Notes: a model not told the origin generated them from the letters alone. A DNA stretch of 64,000 nt from Corynebacterium sp. zg-331 (GCF_014267345.1 NZ_JACMYD010000005.1:62001-126000), one strand, 5' to 3'. Positions 7,429 through 16,734 are shown, counted from the stretch's first letter. Translations and numbers: made by a program.

Positions 7429-8544
7429 CTATACGTCCACAGGGTAGGACAACTCGAAGGTATAGATTGTTCCGGCTGACCAGCCCCCCGGATTGTGGGG
7501 CAACCCCGTACCCGCAGCACCAGTGCCCGGCGCGGAGGACTGGTGGATGCCCAGCCGCGCATCATCTTTATTCAGCGGAGCCCAGATAAGCCCGCGCGTC
7601 CAGCCAACTTTGATGAGCAGCTGTGCAGGCCAGTCCGCTGACGTAGAGCCGCCATTACTGCGATCCCAGTAGATGTGCCCTTGATTCCACACATCGGATT
7701 GCCAGTCCGCGCACGGCAGCGGCAGGTCAATCGTAAGCGGTCCCGCACCGAATTGGTTACCTGTGCCGGTACGGATCGACACCATGCCCTTGAGCCACCC
7801 ATCGGTGACCACATAGCGCGCGGAGACCTGCGGAGCATTACCCAGCCCCACCAGCTTCCCGCCGGTGGGAGGATTTACAGAGTCCTGATCGTAGAACCGC
7901 AGCGTAGGGTTCCAGGTCTTGTACGGATTGGCCTGGGTGCCAATCGCCCGCCACGCACCATCATCATCCAGGCGCTTCGTCTCCGTGGAGCGATCCGTGG
8001 CGATCCACGTCCCTACACGCGCATCCAGGTGTTGTGCGTTGGCAAGGCCATTCGCGGTGACCCGGTAGGGGCCGCCGTCGCCGCCCCACATCCGCATATC
8101 CAGCAGAGACTCCACGGTGGAGCGCCCCGCAGTAACCCGCACCAAGGCCAGCAGCGCATCGTAGCGGGTCCCCGGAATGCGGTTGATCGACGTGGCGCGC
8201 CCGCTGCCGCTGGTCACCGCTGAAGGCGGCGAGCTCGCCGTGCCCTGAACAGCCACGACATCAGCGGTAGACTTCTGCCAGTCGATCCGCAGCACCACCG
8301 CGTCCCACCTAGAGCCCGAGGACGGCGCGCTGATCGTCACCGACTCCGTGGACGTGGAGTTGATGCGCGCCCCGGCGGCGAACCCAGCCCCGGCGGCCAC
8401 GCTAATCCGCAGACCCGACCCCGCCGAGGGTTTGAGGTCATTTGGCCCGTCCACCTTGAATCGCGCCGTGACCGATTGGGTCATATCCGCGTACTGGCTC
8501 GGCCCAATCGTGGTATTCGCTGTTCCCAGCACACTCACCGCCAC
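7429..8544 (-). CDS. Minor tail protein
   Basis: 371 residues, beta-rich, with an N-terminal ADMTQSVTARFKV domain, a central SRWDAVVLRIDW strand pattern typical of actinophage minor tail proteins and a C-terminal domain rich in Trp, Gly and Asn. The GTG at 8544 stands 9 bases from AGGAGG; a GTG two codons earlier is the alternative. It lies between the ReqiPepy6 gp37-like protein and the receptor-binding candidate, so it is probably part of the baseplate. No catalytic motif was seen. Confidence 0.6.
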   Translation of the reverse strand: MAVSVLGTANTTIGPSQYADMTQSVTARFKVDGPNDLKPSAGSGLRISVAAGAGFAAGARINSTSTESVTISAPSSGSRWDAVVLRIDWQKSTADVVAVQGTASSPPSAVTSGSGRATSINRIPGTRYDALLALVRVTAGRSTVESLLDMRMWGGDGGPYRVTANGLANAQHLDARVGTWIATDRSTETKRLDDDGAWRAIGTQANPYKTWNPTLRFYDQDSVNPPTGGKLVGLGNAPQVSARYVVTDGWLKGMVSIRTGTGNQFGAGPLTIDLPLPCADWQSDVWNQGHIYWDRSNGGSTSADWPAQLLIKVGWTRGLIWAPLNKDDARLGIHQSSAPGTGAAGTGLPHNPGGWSAGTIYTFELSYPVDV

Positions 8545-8576
8545 CGGCACCCACCTCCTAGTCCACTCTGTCTGAT

Positions 8577-9722
8577 CTAGCGCCTATCATCCGGCGTTCC
8601 AACCTTCGGGGAGACGGTCAGCGACACAGGGGTTAGCTCCACCACTACCTCCGTAATTACCTGCTCCACCCGCCCCAGCTCTGGGATGTCCAGCTGCACA
8701 TAGTCCCCCACCTGGTACTGGCGAGGATAAGCCCCATCGGCGCCGAACTCCCACCCCGGCCCCGGAGAAACAGTCACCTGCGTAGAAGTAGTAGCCTCCG
8801 CCCCCTCCAGCGCGCGGTTACCCACATCGGTGAGATTATCCTTCTCGTCTCGCTGCGCCGCGGTCACCTCCCGGCGCGCCCACGGTGACGGCACGGGCGC
8901 ATACCGCATCGGGTACATACGCTGAGCAATTCCCTCCCCACGATCCAAGATGATGACCTGCGTTGCCGACGGACGCGTATTCTTCTGCTCCCAGGAGGCA
9001 ATATCCTCACCGGCGACTGACCACACCAGCCCATCGACGTGGCGCAGCGGCTCCACCTGTGCGTACAGTACTGGAGCTGTGGGCAGCTGCATACCACCCA
9101 CCGGCGGGTCACCCGGCAGCCACCCATCCAACCGCAACTGAAACCCTGACTCCCGCAGTACATCCTCTACGAGGTCGGCGGTGGTATCTAAGCGAGCGCG
9201 GACAGTGCGCTGCGGACCACGCCCCAAATCTGGTGGTACTACGATGGGGTGCCCAATACGGTCTGAGCCGATGCTCACCAGCCGCTTGACCACCGTCTCC
9301 ACTGGCCCAGACAGCGTGTAGTACTCTGCGGATTCCTGCTGAGAGAGTGGCTTATCCGGCACCGGGGGGATGTGCTGGGCGTCTAGCATCGACCATCCAG
9401 AGGCCGTGGTGACCCGAATCCTCGGGTCATGCGGGGCTGCATCATCGGTGTAGGCCACCGTCTCCACCGGCACACCAATGTGGCGTAGGCCGTTGAAATG
9501 TGCCACCAGGAGGTACTGGCCATCGGCGGGCAGTAGCAGTGCCGTTGTCGCCGTCAGCGGGGCTTCTAGCACGCACGTACCCGCGCCCTTGAGTGCCCAG
9601 GTGACCTCCACGCGCTCTGGCATCTCCACCCTGCCGACTGGGCCGGTACCGTCATGCGGCCACACCTCAACTACTAGCGGGTCGTATTGCACCCCGCGCG
9701 GGGTTTGATACATCGTGACCAT
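8577..9722 (-). CDS. Tail protein, siphovirus ReqiPepy6 Gp37-like
   Basis: 381 residues. The N-terminal ALKGAGTCVLEAPL strand pattern, the middle block with SLQQ-type helix and RLDTTADLVEDVLRESG, and the C-terminal YQVGDYVQLDIP strand match the Gp37-like tail-associated family that follows the distal tail protein in actinophages (comparable in position to the Tal/baseplate hub). AAGGAG is 6 bases before the ATG. It probably forms the tail-tip hub. No peptidase or lytic motif was recognised. Confidence 0.7.
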   Translation of the reverse strand: MVTMYQTPRGVQYDPLVVEVWPHDGTGPVGRVEMPERVEVTWALKGAGTCVLEAPLTATTALLLPADGQYLLVAHFNGLRHIGVPVETVAYTDDAAPHDPRIRVTTASGWSMLDAQHIPPVPDKPLSQQESAEYYTLSGPVETVVKRLVSIGSDRIGHPIVVPPDLGRGPQRTVRARLDTTADLVEDVLRESGFQLRLDGWLPGDPPVGGMQLPTAPVLYAQVEPLRHVDGLVWSVAGEDIASWEQKNTRPSATQVIILDRGEGIAQRMYPMRYAPVPSPWARREVTAAQRDEKDNLTDVGNRALEGAEATTSTQVTVSPGPGWEFGADGAYPRQYQVGDYVQLDIPELGRVEQVITEVVVELTPVSLTVSPKVGTPDDRR

Positions 9723-9735
9723 CGCTTACTCCTTC

Positions 9736-10665
9736 CTAGAACGGTCTGCGGTACTGGGGGCGACCGCGAGCGATGATCCGGCTCCCCGCGCTCATCCCCT
9801 CCGCGGCGGCCACCAGCGGCACATCCACACCGACCGGCACCGGCGCATAAGCGCCCGACACCAGCCCAAATCGGGACTGGCCGGAACCAAGCTCGGTGAC
9901 GGCGCGGCGGCCGGGCTCCGTAGTGATCTCCACGACCTCGCCCGCGGGGATTGCGCCGCGGTAGGCCAGCACCGAGTCTCCGATCCCTACGCGAGGGTTG
10001 CTCATGGGGCCGACGAGCCGCCACGTTAGCCACATCGCCCCCTGGCCCCGGTTAGTGAATGTCGCGGTGCTGCCCTGGTCTACCTCCAGCTCAGGCTGAG
10101 AGATGTACAGCGGCCACCCGTAGCCGCGCGTCCCGAAAAACGGGGTCCCGGCGCTCGTGTTCTGGCGGCCACCCACCACACCGATGCCGAAGGCGGATTC
10201 TTGGCGGCGGCCCTGCCACATCGCCGTGGACCCGGCCAGCAACCATGCCTCCACGCGGTCTGACTCCTCCCGGAATGGCTGCCCAGGATCGTAGGTGAAG
10301 CTGGTGCCGGGGGCGGCGCGGAGACGGCACCGCATCTCGCGCACCTCCCCGTCCGGGCGCGTCACCCGCAGCACACCCTCCTTAAACGGGGAGTTGGCCT
10401 CGCTCCACCACTCATCCGCCAGCGCATAGTACGGCTGCCCGGTCAGCCCATCGCCCACGAGGACGCGCAGCGACGGCTCCGCACGCTGAATCTGCGCCCC
10501 CACCCACAGCGTGCCGCCACGCGCCCACTGGTGCTCCACGCCCGAGACCTCCAGGCCCTCCTGCCCCAGATCAAGCAGCACGCCCTCCTCCCCAGAGGTG
10601 AGGTTCCAGATTTTCCCGCGCGGGTCGATCCATTCAATCCGCAGGTGCTCCACAAACCCTGTCAC
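9736..10665 (-). CDS. Distal tail (Dit-like) minor tail protein
   Basis: 309 residues following the tape-measure gene, where siphoviruses encode the distal tail protein. The N-terminal 100 residues show the split-barrel strand pattern seen in Dit proteins (LRIEWIDPRGKIWNLTSG). The C-terminal half is a galectin-like beta domain (FTNRGQGAMWLTWRLVGP). It would form the ring joining tube to tip. GTG start, overlapping the tape-measure stop as GTGA. Confidence 0.65.
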   Translation of the reverse strand: MTGFVEHLRIEWIDPRGKIWNLTSGEEGVLLDLGQEGLEVSGVEHQWARGGTLWVGAQIQRAEPSLRVLVGDGLTGQPYYALADEWWSEANSPFKEGVLRVTRPDGEVREMRCRLRAAPGTSFTYDPGQPFREESDRVEAWLLAGSTAMWQGRRQESAFGIGVVGGRQNTSAGTPFFGTRGYGWPLYISQPELEVDQGSTATFTNRGQGAMWLTWRLVGPMSNPRVGIGDSVLAYRGAIPAGEVVEITTEPGRRAVTELGSGQSRFGLVSGAYAPVPVGVDVPLVAAAEGMSAGSRIIARGRPQYRRPF

Positions 10666-13616
10666 TGGTCGCCCTTCCTGATCCTGTTCTTGAGCTGCAT
10701 CTCCTCCATGTCACGCACCGGCTTGGACATGTCCGCAGCCTGGTAGGTATCGATGTGGATGCTGTAGTCGCCACCGGCGCCGCTACGGCCACCGGCAGAC
10801 GCGCCGACCGCCGCCACCGCGTGCGCGTCCGCCCGGTACCCCGCGAGGTTGCGGTGTGCCGCCGCCGCCAGCTTCCCCGAGGCCGCCGCCGCGTCAGCAG
10901 CCGTATCCTCGATACCGCCCGCAAAGTCCTTGCCGAGCGCACGGCCCGAATACAGCGTGTACCCATGCCCCGAAAATGGCCCCTTCTTCGCCGGAGAGAA
11001 CGGGAAGAAGTTTCGCGCCGCCTGCACCGCTGACTTAGCCGCATCCGCCACCGCCCCGATCATGGACTTAATGCCGTCGATAAAGCCCTGGATCACGGCC
11101 TTACCGGAGGCCACCAGCAGGCTGCCCATATCCCCCAACGCAGAGAGAACTTTTCCAGGTAGCGATCCCATTAGGGAAACCACAGTGGAAATACCGGAGG
11201 AGAATATCGCAGTAACCATTCCCCATAAATTATTTATCTGTGAATACCAGGTGGATACTAACGAACCGATAATAGCCAGCAGTCGAGAGACGAATCCCCC
11301 CACTGCAGCTATCACCGTAGAGATCATGGACACAAACCCTGAGATCACCCCGGCCACCAGTGAGGCGATCAGGCCCAGTACCGAACCAACGAAGCCGACG
11401 ATCTCAGCCAATAGCGCGATAAATCCGGCGGCGACCTGCACAAGAATGGCGATCAGCGGAGCGATGGCCGACACCACCGAGGAGAAAATGCTAATCAGGG
11501 AGGACATCACCGGCAGCAGCGAGGTGACCACGGGCATGAGCGCGCTGATAATCACCCCCGCCAGCTGGAAAATCGCGGCGATGATCGGGGTGAGTGCCAC
11601 CACGACCTGCGCGATGACCTGCACAATCTGAATGATGATCGGCACCAGCGCGGCGACCACGGGCATCAGCGCCCCCATGAGGGTCTGTACCAGCTCCATG
11701 AAGATCGGTACAAGCGGCATGATCGCCTCAACGACCTGCATAAACGCGGCCTTCATCGGCTCCATGACACCCGGCACGGTCATCATGGCAGCCACCAAAG
11801 CGGCGATACCGGCCACGACGAGCGTCATAGGGCCACCGAGCAGGCTCACCGCTGTACCGACCATCTGGATGATAGGGATGATCTTGGAGAAGCCCGCGAA
11901 CGCGGCCACCACAGCCACAATCGCGGGGATCGCCGCAGTCAGCACACCACCGAAGCGCTCAAGCAACCCCGCCCCGATACTCAACGCAGAGGCCAACACA
12001 CCGCTGATTTGGCCCGCAATCTGCCCCAAAGCGGGCAGCAACGGAGCCGCAGCCAGCAACACGGAATTGAGTGCGGAGCCGAGCGGGGCGGCTCCCGCCG
12101 CCGCGTTCTGGAGGCCCTGGCCGAGGCCATCGACTACAGCAGACAGCCCCGGCCCGAGGGCCTGGATCGTCGCGGCTATCGCTGGGGCGAGGGTACCACC
12201 CACAATCTCAGCAAGCTGTCCGAAGATCGGCAGCAGCGTCCCCACGGCAGCCTGCATCGCGGAGAAAAAGCTCACCAGCGTGGAGAACCCCTCGGCCGAG
12301 TTCACCCACCGGTTCGTCGCCTCAATCGCCTGACTGATGGTGCCCAGCAGCGGCGCACCGGCGGCGTTCATGGCGGCCCAGACCCCGGAGATAATACCCC
12401 CGAGCTGCTGCATGACCGCCCAGAACTCCTTCGCTTTTGCTACCGCATTCTCGAAATATGCCTGGAGGCTACCATCCTGGAAACCGGCCACCATGCGATC
12501 TGACCAAGCGGCCGCGGCCTGGTTAATGTGCGCGGTCAGCCGCTCAAAAATAGGGCCTGCTGCTGCGCCCACCGCGATGATTCCCCGGGTCAGGGACGCA
12601 AACGCGAAGCTGAGGTTAGAGGCGGAAACTTGGGCCGTCCCGATGAGCTGAGCAACCGCGCTAAGCCCAGTGCCCTGGGAGACGAAGTCCACAAGACCAG
12701 CCGCAGCTTTACCCATGTCAGCAGCAACGACCTGCATGGCCAGTCGCAGCGGCTCCACGAACTGATTAAGCTGCCCAAAGTTGGATAGCGGCTCCCAGAA
12801 CGACTGCTTAATGTCGTCGCCCATGCCCATAAATGACGCTCGAAGGCCACGCAGCGACAGGGCCGCTTCCTGCGCCGCCGGAGGCAGCTCCCCGAGTGCG
12901 TCGGCTAGATCCTCTGGGGTGGCGGCGGTGATCGCCGCCCCCATGCCCTTGAATACCTGGACGAGCGCACCTATAGACAGCGCTGTCGCGCCGATGGCAG
13001 CTGGGCTCATCGCCGCGGTGAGCGCGAGGACGGGGCCGAGCGTACCTGCCGCCGCAGAGCCGATAGCAGCGATAGCCGGAGCGATGCCACCGATAGCGAC
13101 CTTGGAGGCCGCCAGCATGCCCATTGTCGCGGGCAGAGCCGTGAGATGGGGCAGCATACTAGAGCCAAAGAAATGGCTCGTTGTACGCATAAGCGCCATC
13201 GTGGCGAGCAGGCTCGTCTTGTCTACCTTGAGCTTGGCCCAGATCGTCAGCCCTGTGGATGCGGCCTTGGTGGCGGCGCGCGCGGCTATCGCCAGCCCCA
13301 TTGTGTTGGGCCGCATTTTTACATCGATCTTGCCCGATGCGGCTTGTGCGGCGGAGACCGCGCGCCGGACCGAGGTGATCAGTTCGGCTTCACGGGTGTC
13401 AAACCCGATGCGCACGTCCCCTGCGGCGGCCTGGGCGGCCTGTATCGCCGTGCGCACGGCTGCGGTGAACCCCGATTGGTCTAATTCAAGGTTCACCTGC
13501 AGTCGATTTTGGCGCTCCATGCGCTCCAAGAACCGCTTAAGTGACGCGGCAAAGTTCTTGGTATTCGGCATGATGCGGATGTTTGCCGCACCAATCGTTT
13601 TCCCCATTTCCGCCAC
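10662..13616 (-). CDS. Tail tape measure protein
   Basis: 984 residues. An N-terminal soluble part (about 1-130) carries RIMPNTKNFAASLKRFLERM. A very long Ala/Gly/Ile/Val-rich region follows with many hydrophobic stretches (for instance VVALTPIIAAIFQLAGVIIS) and a C-terminal AARNFFPFSPAKKGPFSG motif that is standard in actinophage tape measures. Its length sets tail length, roughly 140-150 nm by the usual 0.15 nm per residue rule (inference). The GTG at 13616, 7 bases after GAGGT, is preferred; the ATG three codons later is possible. It follows the frameshifted chaperone pair as expected. Confidence 0.9.
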   Translation of the reverse strand: MAEMGKTIGAANIRIMPNTKNFAASLKRFLERMERQNRLQVNLELDQSGFTAAVRTAIQAAQAAAGDVRIGFDTREAELITSVRRAVSAAQAASGKIDVKMRPNTMGLAIAARAATKAASTGLTIWAKLKVDKTSLLATMALMRTTSHFFGSSMLPHLTALPATMGMLAASKVAIGGIAPAIAAIGSAAAGTLGPVLALTAAMSPAAIGATALSIGALVQVFKGMGAAITAATPEDLADALGELPPAAQEAALSLRGLRASFMGMGDDIKQSFWEPLSNFGQLNQFVEPLRLAMQVVAADMGKAAAGLVDFVSQGTGLSAVAQLIGTAQVSASNLSFAFASLTRGIIAVGAAAGPIFERLTAHINQAAAAWSDRMVAGFQDGSLQAYFENAVAKAKEFWAVMQQLGGIISGVWAAMNAAGAPLLGTISQAIEATNRWVNSAEGFSTLVSFFSAMQAAVGTLLPIFGQLAEIVGGTLAPAIAATIQALGPGLSAVVDGLGQGLQNAAAGAAPLGSALNSVLLAAAPLLPALGQIAGQISGVLASALSIGAGLLERFGGVLTAAIPAIVAVVAAFAGFSKIIPIIQMVGTAVSLLGGPMTLVVAGIAALVAAMMTVPGVMEPMKAAFMQVVEAIMPLVPIFMELVQTLMGALMPVVAALVPIIIQIVQVIAQVVVALTPIIAAIFQLAGVIISALMPVVTSLLPVMSSLISIFSSVVSAIAPLIAILVQVAAGFIALLAEIVGFVGSVLGLIASLVAGVISGFVSMISTVIAAVGGFVSRLLAIIGSLVSTWYSQINNLWGMVTAIFSSGISTVVSLMGSLPGKVLSALGDMGSLLVASGKAVIQGFIDGIKSMIGAVADAAKSAVQAARNFFPFSPAKKGPFSGHGYTLYSGRALGKDFAGGIEDTAADAAAASGKLAAAAHRNLAGYRADAHAVAAVGASAGGRSGAGGDYSIHIDTYQAADMSKPVRDMEEMQLKNRIRKGDQ

Positions 13617-13640
13617 GGGCCACACCTCGCACAAGATCGT

Positions 13641-14006
13641 CTAATCTAGGGATATCATTTCCCCTACGGCAGCAATCTTGCGCCACGCTGTGCGCTTCTT
13701 TTTCAGTTTGCGACGCTTCTCCGCCGCCGCCCCCGGATAGTGCTTCCACTCCCGGAAATCCGGCTTGCGTTTCTTCTTGCCTTCCGCAACCTTCATGGCG
13801 CGCATGGCCTCCACGGCATTGCGGAGATCGAAAAGCAGCCAGTGAGCTTCTGACCAGCCGCGTCCGGACTCTTCGCCCATTAGGCGCGCAGCGTAGCGCG
13901 AGGTGGGGGGTAGCCCTGCGATGAGCAGCAGCACCTCCGCCGGGTGCCAATCAAGCGCTACCTGGGATAGCCTCAGCCCGTAATGCTCCTGAAAATCAGG
14001 CACCAA
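13641..14006 (-). CDS. Tail assembly chaperone, C-terminal part made by -1 frameshift
   Basis: The open frame continues upstream without a stop to the slippery site at 14054-14048, so its real use is as the T-part of a G-T fusion of about 281 residues. It carries a DWHPAEVLLLIAGLPPTSR motif and a Lys/Arg-rich tail, as in other gpGT-type chaperones. The fusion product binds the tape measure and recruits tail-tube protein during assembly. The GTG at 14006 lacks a good ribosome-binding site, supporting frameshift expression over independent initiation. Confidence 0.8.
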   Translation of the reverse strand: MVPDFQEHYGLRLSQVALDWHPAEVLLLIAGLPPTSRYAARLMGEESGRGWSEAHWLLFDLRNAVEAMRAMKVAEGKKKRKPDFREWKHYPGAAAEKRRKLKKKRTAWRKIAAVGEMISLD

Positions 14007-14044
14007 CGCGGAACCGTAGCGCTCAATCTGCTCATGCAGGGCCG

Positions 14045-14485
14045 CTAGTTTCCCAGAGCCTCGGAAGCTTTACTAAACGCGAGCATCACCGCGGATTCGC
14101 CCTGCTCCTGCTCGATGAGCCACGCTTCCATCGCGTCCCTGTCCTGTGCCATATCCAGCACAAACGTTTCGGCGGCCTCGATCATGTCCGCGACCTCACC
14201 CAGGTGATTGAGGAGCACACTCTCGTCCACCCCTTCGACCCTGAGCGCATCTACTCCCTGCGCGCGCTGAGCAATGCTCGCCACCTGTGCCTTGATCTTC
14301 GTGCGCTTCGACGGCAGCAGTCGGGACAGCTCCTTTAACGGCGGCATGGATTCCACATCCACGCCCTCAGCGGCCTCAGCGGGCAAGAACTCCGGGCCCA
14401 CTCCCGCCAGAGCCGGGGCAGCATCGGTGATGGCCTCCTGTTCAACATCGCGCGGTGTCTCGGAAGGTGCGGTGATATTCGACAT
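14045..14485 (-). CDS. Tail assembly chaperone, N-terminal (gpG-like) part
   Basis: 146 residues, acidic and Ala-rich N-terminus, then a helical core with KELSRLLPSKRTKIKAQV and a closing LAFSKASEALGN. It lies directly between the major tail protein and the tape measure, the invariant place of gpG-type chaperones. The start MSNITAPSE was chosen because GAAAGGAA precedes it. The stop is immediately preceded by the heptamer GGGAAAC in the correct phase for -1 slippage, so two proteins are made. Confidence 0.85.
   Translation of the reverse strand: MSNITAPSETPRDVEQEAITDAAPALAGVGPEFLPAEAAEGVDVESMPPLKELSRLLPSKRTKIKAQVASIAQRAQGVDALRVEGVDESVLLNHLGEVADMIEAAETFVLDMAQDRDAMEAWLIEQEQGESAVMLAFSKASEALGN
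14048..14054 (-). promoter_or_regulatory. Programmed -1 frameshift site GGGAAAC
   Basis: In the gpG-like frame the codons read CTG GGA AAC TAG. The heptamer G GGA AAC fits X XXY YYZ and the zero-frame stop follows at once. After slippage the frame reads GGG AAA CTA and stays open through the downstream chaperone part to 13641. Confidence 0.85.
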
Positions 14486-14510
14486 GTTTCTGGTTTCCTT
14501 TCTTGTGGAG

Positions 14511-14560
14511 ATAAAAGACGGGCCTTTACCCACGAGAATCATCCCGCAAGTAAAAGCCCG
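14511..14560 (-). terminator. Intrinsic terminator after the major tail gene
   Basis: On the minus strand an 11-bp stem (14550-14560 with 14519-14529, one mismatch) is followed by TCTTTTAT. It lies between the major tail gene and the chaperone gene and probably lowers expression of downstream tail genes relative to tail-tube protein. The arm GACGGGCCTTTACC is shared with the hairpin after the capsid gene. Confidence 0.7.
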
Positions 14561-14581
14561 ACCGCCTGTTCTGCGCCGTTT

Positions 14582-15184
14582 TTACGACCCCAAAGTCGGC
14601 TTAGTTGGGATTGCCCCCAGACGCCCCACACTCATCTTCTTCTTCCCTGTCATCGTCAAGATAGTGTACTTAATCGGCATGCCCGCGAAGCTCTCCGGGT
14701 CAAACTCAATGCCACCTTCTGGGGCGGAAGCAACCTTAGAAAGGTGGAACACGAGGAAGCCCTTGCCGTCCATGATGATCACCAACATGGCCGATTCGGT
14801 GGCGGTATAGACATCCGGCACTTCAAAATAGCCGTTCTTGTTCACGGTGCCGGGGCCGAAGCGGTGCTGCATGGGCTCCTCGGACCACTGGATAGGCGTC
14901 ACAGTGATGGTTTCCGTCACCTTCGTGGCCGTGGTGCGCAGCGAAGGATTCTCCCAGGAGCCCTTCTTTTCGCCACCCTCCACATCCGCCTCGATATTGG
15001 GCAGCTCCTCCTCTGAGGTGTGCCCCAGCGGGTGGTAGGCCCCCAGGATGCCCTTCGCGCCGCTACTGATCCAGGTCTGTATCGCCGTCAGCTCCGGCGG
15101 CTCAGTACCTGCCTCTGCGATCAGCACCGCACCCCGCCCGGGGATAAAGACGGCATTATCGTCGTAGTACTGCGTTTCAGCCAT
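14582..15184 (-). CDS. Major tail protein
   Basis: 200 residues, beta-rich, with FIPGRGAVLIAEAGTEPP at the start, a central TETITVTPIQW strand and GKGFLVFHLSKV late in the protein, the layout of siphovirus tail-tube proteins. Position (after the tail terminator and before the chaperones) agrees. The start MAETQYYDD has AGGAGGAG 4 bases upstream; the five-codon upstream extension was rejected. An intrinsic terminator directly follows, as often seen behind abundant structural genes. Confidence 0.85.
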   Translation of the reverse strand: MAETQYYDDNAVFIPGRGAVLIAEAGTEPPELTAIQTWISSGAKGILGAYHPLGHTSEEELPNIEADVEGGEKKGSWENPSLRTTATKVTETITVTPIQWSEEPMQHRFGPGTVNKNGYFEVPDVYTATESAMLVIIMDGKGFLVFHLSKVASAPEGGIEFDPESFAGMPIKYTILTMTGKKKMSVGRLGAIPTKPTLGS

Positions 15185-15581
15185 TGCTCCTCCTGACAAT
15201 CATGCTGTACGTCGAGGCCACCATCTGCGCACCGCTGGGATTATGAGGCGGCAGCTCAGCTGGCTCGCTATCGCACCTCACGCTAGAAAAATGCACGCCA
15301 CAGGCATCGCTCAGCGACAAAATCCCGTCCGCTAGGGCCTCGTGAGCTTCCATGACCTCATCCCAGGAGGGGCCAGTAGTAGACAGCGCCACCACCGCTC
15401 GGAACGCTAAGCGAGCACCCGGCAGAGACATCGCAGGGCGTAGAGACACCTGCTGGACCACCGTCACCGTCTCATCGGGCCGGTACGTCGCATCCCTGCC
15501 AAGCTCCACGGCCGCGCCCGGGGCGACCGCGCGTAGCGCGTCCCGGATCACCAGTGCCAGGTCGATTCGGTTACTGCCCAT
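15177..15581 (-). CDS. Tail terminator-like protein
   Basis: 134 residues with alternating helices and strands (VVQQVSLRPAMSL, LAFRAVVALSTT, MVASTYSMIVRR), the size and fold pattern of gpU-type tail terminators. It lies between the head-tail connector and the major tail gene and overlaps both. It would cap the tail tube at its head-proximal end. Assignment rests on order and size. Confidence 0.55.
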   Translation of the reverse strand: MGSNRIDLALVIRDALRAVAPGAAVELGRDATYRPDETVTVVQQVSLRPAMSLPGARLAFRAVVALSTTGPSWDEVMEAHEALADGILSLSDACGVHFSSVRCDSEPAELPPHNPSGAQMVASTYSMIVRRSNG

Positions 15582-15897
15582 AGAGCGCCCCCAGAAGGTT
15601 AAATTGCCCCGGCACCCACACGCCCGTGGATCCGTCCCGTTTCTCCGTGAAATGCCCGTATTCGATCGGCAGCGCTGCGGCGTGGTCGTTGTACACCACC
15701 CGATCTGTCACCCCGCGTCCTTTAGGGCTTTTGCTGCGCGCTGTCTTGAAGTTCCCGGAGTACTCGCCGGTGTCGCGGTGCCTAGCCGCCCGCGCGGACG
15801 CCGCCACACACAGCTTCTCCGCAGCTTCATCCATAATCGCGTGATTGCCTGCCATCCGCGCCATTTGTGTGCCCGCGCCTTTGTACACCTCAGCCAT
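15571..15897 (-). CDS. Head-tail connector protein (HK97 gp10-like / DUF5403-like)
   Basis: 108 residues, helical N-terminus (MARMAGNHAIMDEAAEKLCVAASARA) and a beta tail ending PIEYGHFTEKRDGSTGVWVPGQFNLLGAL. The final EYG-H.T...W.PG pattern recurs in gp10-like neck proteins that bridge capsid and tail. It overlaps neighbours at both ends, so it is translationally coupled. Confidence 0.6.
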   Translation of the reverse strand: MAEVYKGAGTQMARMAGNHAIMDEAAEKLCVAASARAARHRDTGEYSGNFKTARSKSPKGRGVTDRVVYNDHAAALPIEYGHFTEKRDGSTGVWVPGQFNLLGALYGQ

Positions 15898-16255
15898 CGC
15901 GCAGTCCCCTTTTCACGCCCGCTTGGCGCAGCGTGACCACATCGCGGGCCGTGCGCCGCGACCCACGGTGCCGCTTCGGCTCACCCACGACGTTGTAAAG
16001 CACACCCTCCGCGTCCATCACCTGCGAGAGATCATCACCCGGGAAACTCCGGCAGTACAGGCGCTTCGTGTTGAGTACCTGCGTCTCCCCGGCGGCCGCC
16101 AAGGCCTCGATGTCCTCGGTGCGGGACTGCTGGATACGGCCCCACACCGTGACCCGCCCAGTCTCCACAGCCTCCATCCGCCCACGCACGCCCTCACGAC
16201 GTTCCCGAAGGATCACCGTGACCTGGTGGTGCGCGCCCTGGAGATTCCTCAGCAT
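15890..16255 (-). CDS. Head-tail joining / stopper protein candidate
   Basis: 121 residues, beta-rich, with VTVILRERREGVRGRMEAV and a YCRSFPGDDLSQVMDAEGVLYNVVG segment, as in phage neck (stopper) proteins. The start MLRNLQG at 16255 overlaps the previous stop as TGATG. No enzymatic motif was seen. Assigned by order in the head-tail module. Confidence 0.5.
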   Translation of the reverse strand: MLRNLQGAHHQVTVILRERREGVRGRMEAVETGRVTVWGRIQQSRTEDIEALAAAGETQVLNTKRLYCRSFPGDDLSQVMDAEGVLYNVVGEPKRHRGSRRTARDVVTLRQAGVKRGLRDG

Positions 16256-16719
16256 CAGACCACATCCTCCCCGTACCACGGGAACCCGTACTCGGAGCCG
16301 TCGGGCACGTAGCCGGTGCGCCGTATGCCCGTATCACCCCGATAGGTGCTCAGCGTGGATAGGCCACGCACGCGCTGTACCGCGCGGTGATCCTCCAGCA
16401 CCGCCACTTCGTTTGGAGTAAAAACATCTGCTTTCGTCACAGACGAATCTAGGCCATAGGAGTAATCACCCTCAGCCTCGCGGGTCATCCGGTCGGGATT
16501 CACGTACAGGCGACGAGCCGCCAGCGCGAGCACCGCCATCACCCCCGGTGGCACATCCAGTGGATCAGCCCACCGCCGCCGCGTGATCGCCAGCGCCGCC
16601 GCCGAAACGATCTCGATAGCCCACACCGCCAGCCCCTCATCAATCGGGCCATGGTCCGAGGTCAGCGACCGCTCCAGATCCACCACGTCGAGCAGCCTTA
16701 CCCGCTCTACCATGTCCAT
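16255..16719 (-). CDS. Head-tail adaptor protein
   Basis: 154 residues, mostly alpha-helical (RLLDVVDLERSLTSD, WAIEIVSAAALAITRRRW, GVMAVLALAARRLYVNP), followed by an extended tail with GYVPDGSEYGFPWYGEDVV. This helical-bundle-plus-tail layout and position directly after the major capsid gene match gp6/gp15-type adaptors that sit under the portal. Confidence 0.65.
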   Translation of the reverse strand: MDMVERVRLLDVVDLERSLTSDHGPIDEGLAVWAIEIVSAAALAITRRRWADPLDVPPGVMAVLALAARRLYVNPDRMTREAEGDYSYGLDSSVTKADVFTPNEVAVLEDHRAVQRVRGLSTLSTYRGDTGIRRTGYVPDGSEYGFPWYGEDVV

Positions 16720-16734
16720 CTCTCCTTCCTTCTG

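Noticed and set aside
11632..12503. Long plus-strand open frames rich in Ala, Ile and Thr
   Set aside because: Complement of the repetitive tape-measure gene.
13537..13950. 137-residue minus-strand frame overlapping the chaperone T-part
   Set aside because: Out of frame with the slippery-site product, Arg/Gly-rich, without a start signal.
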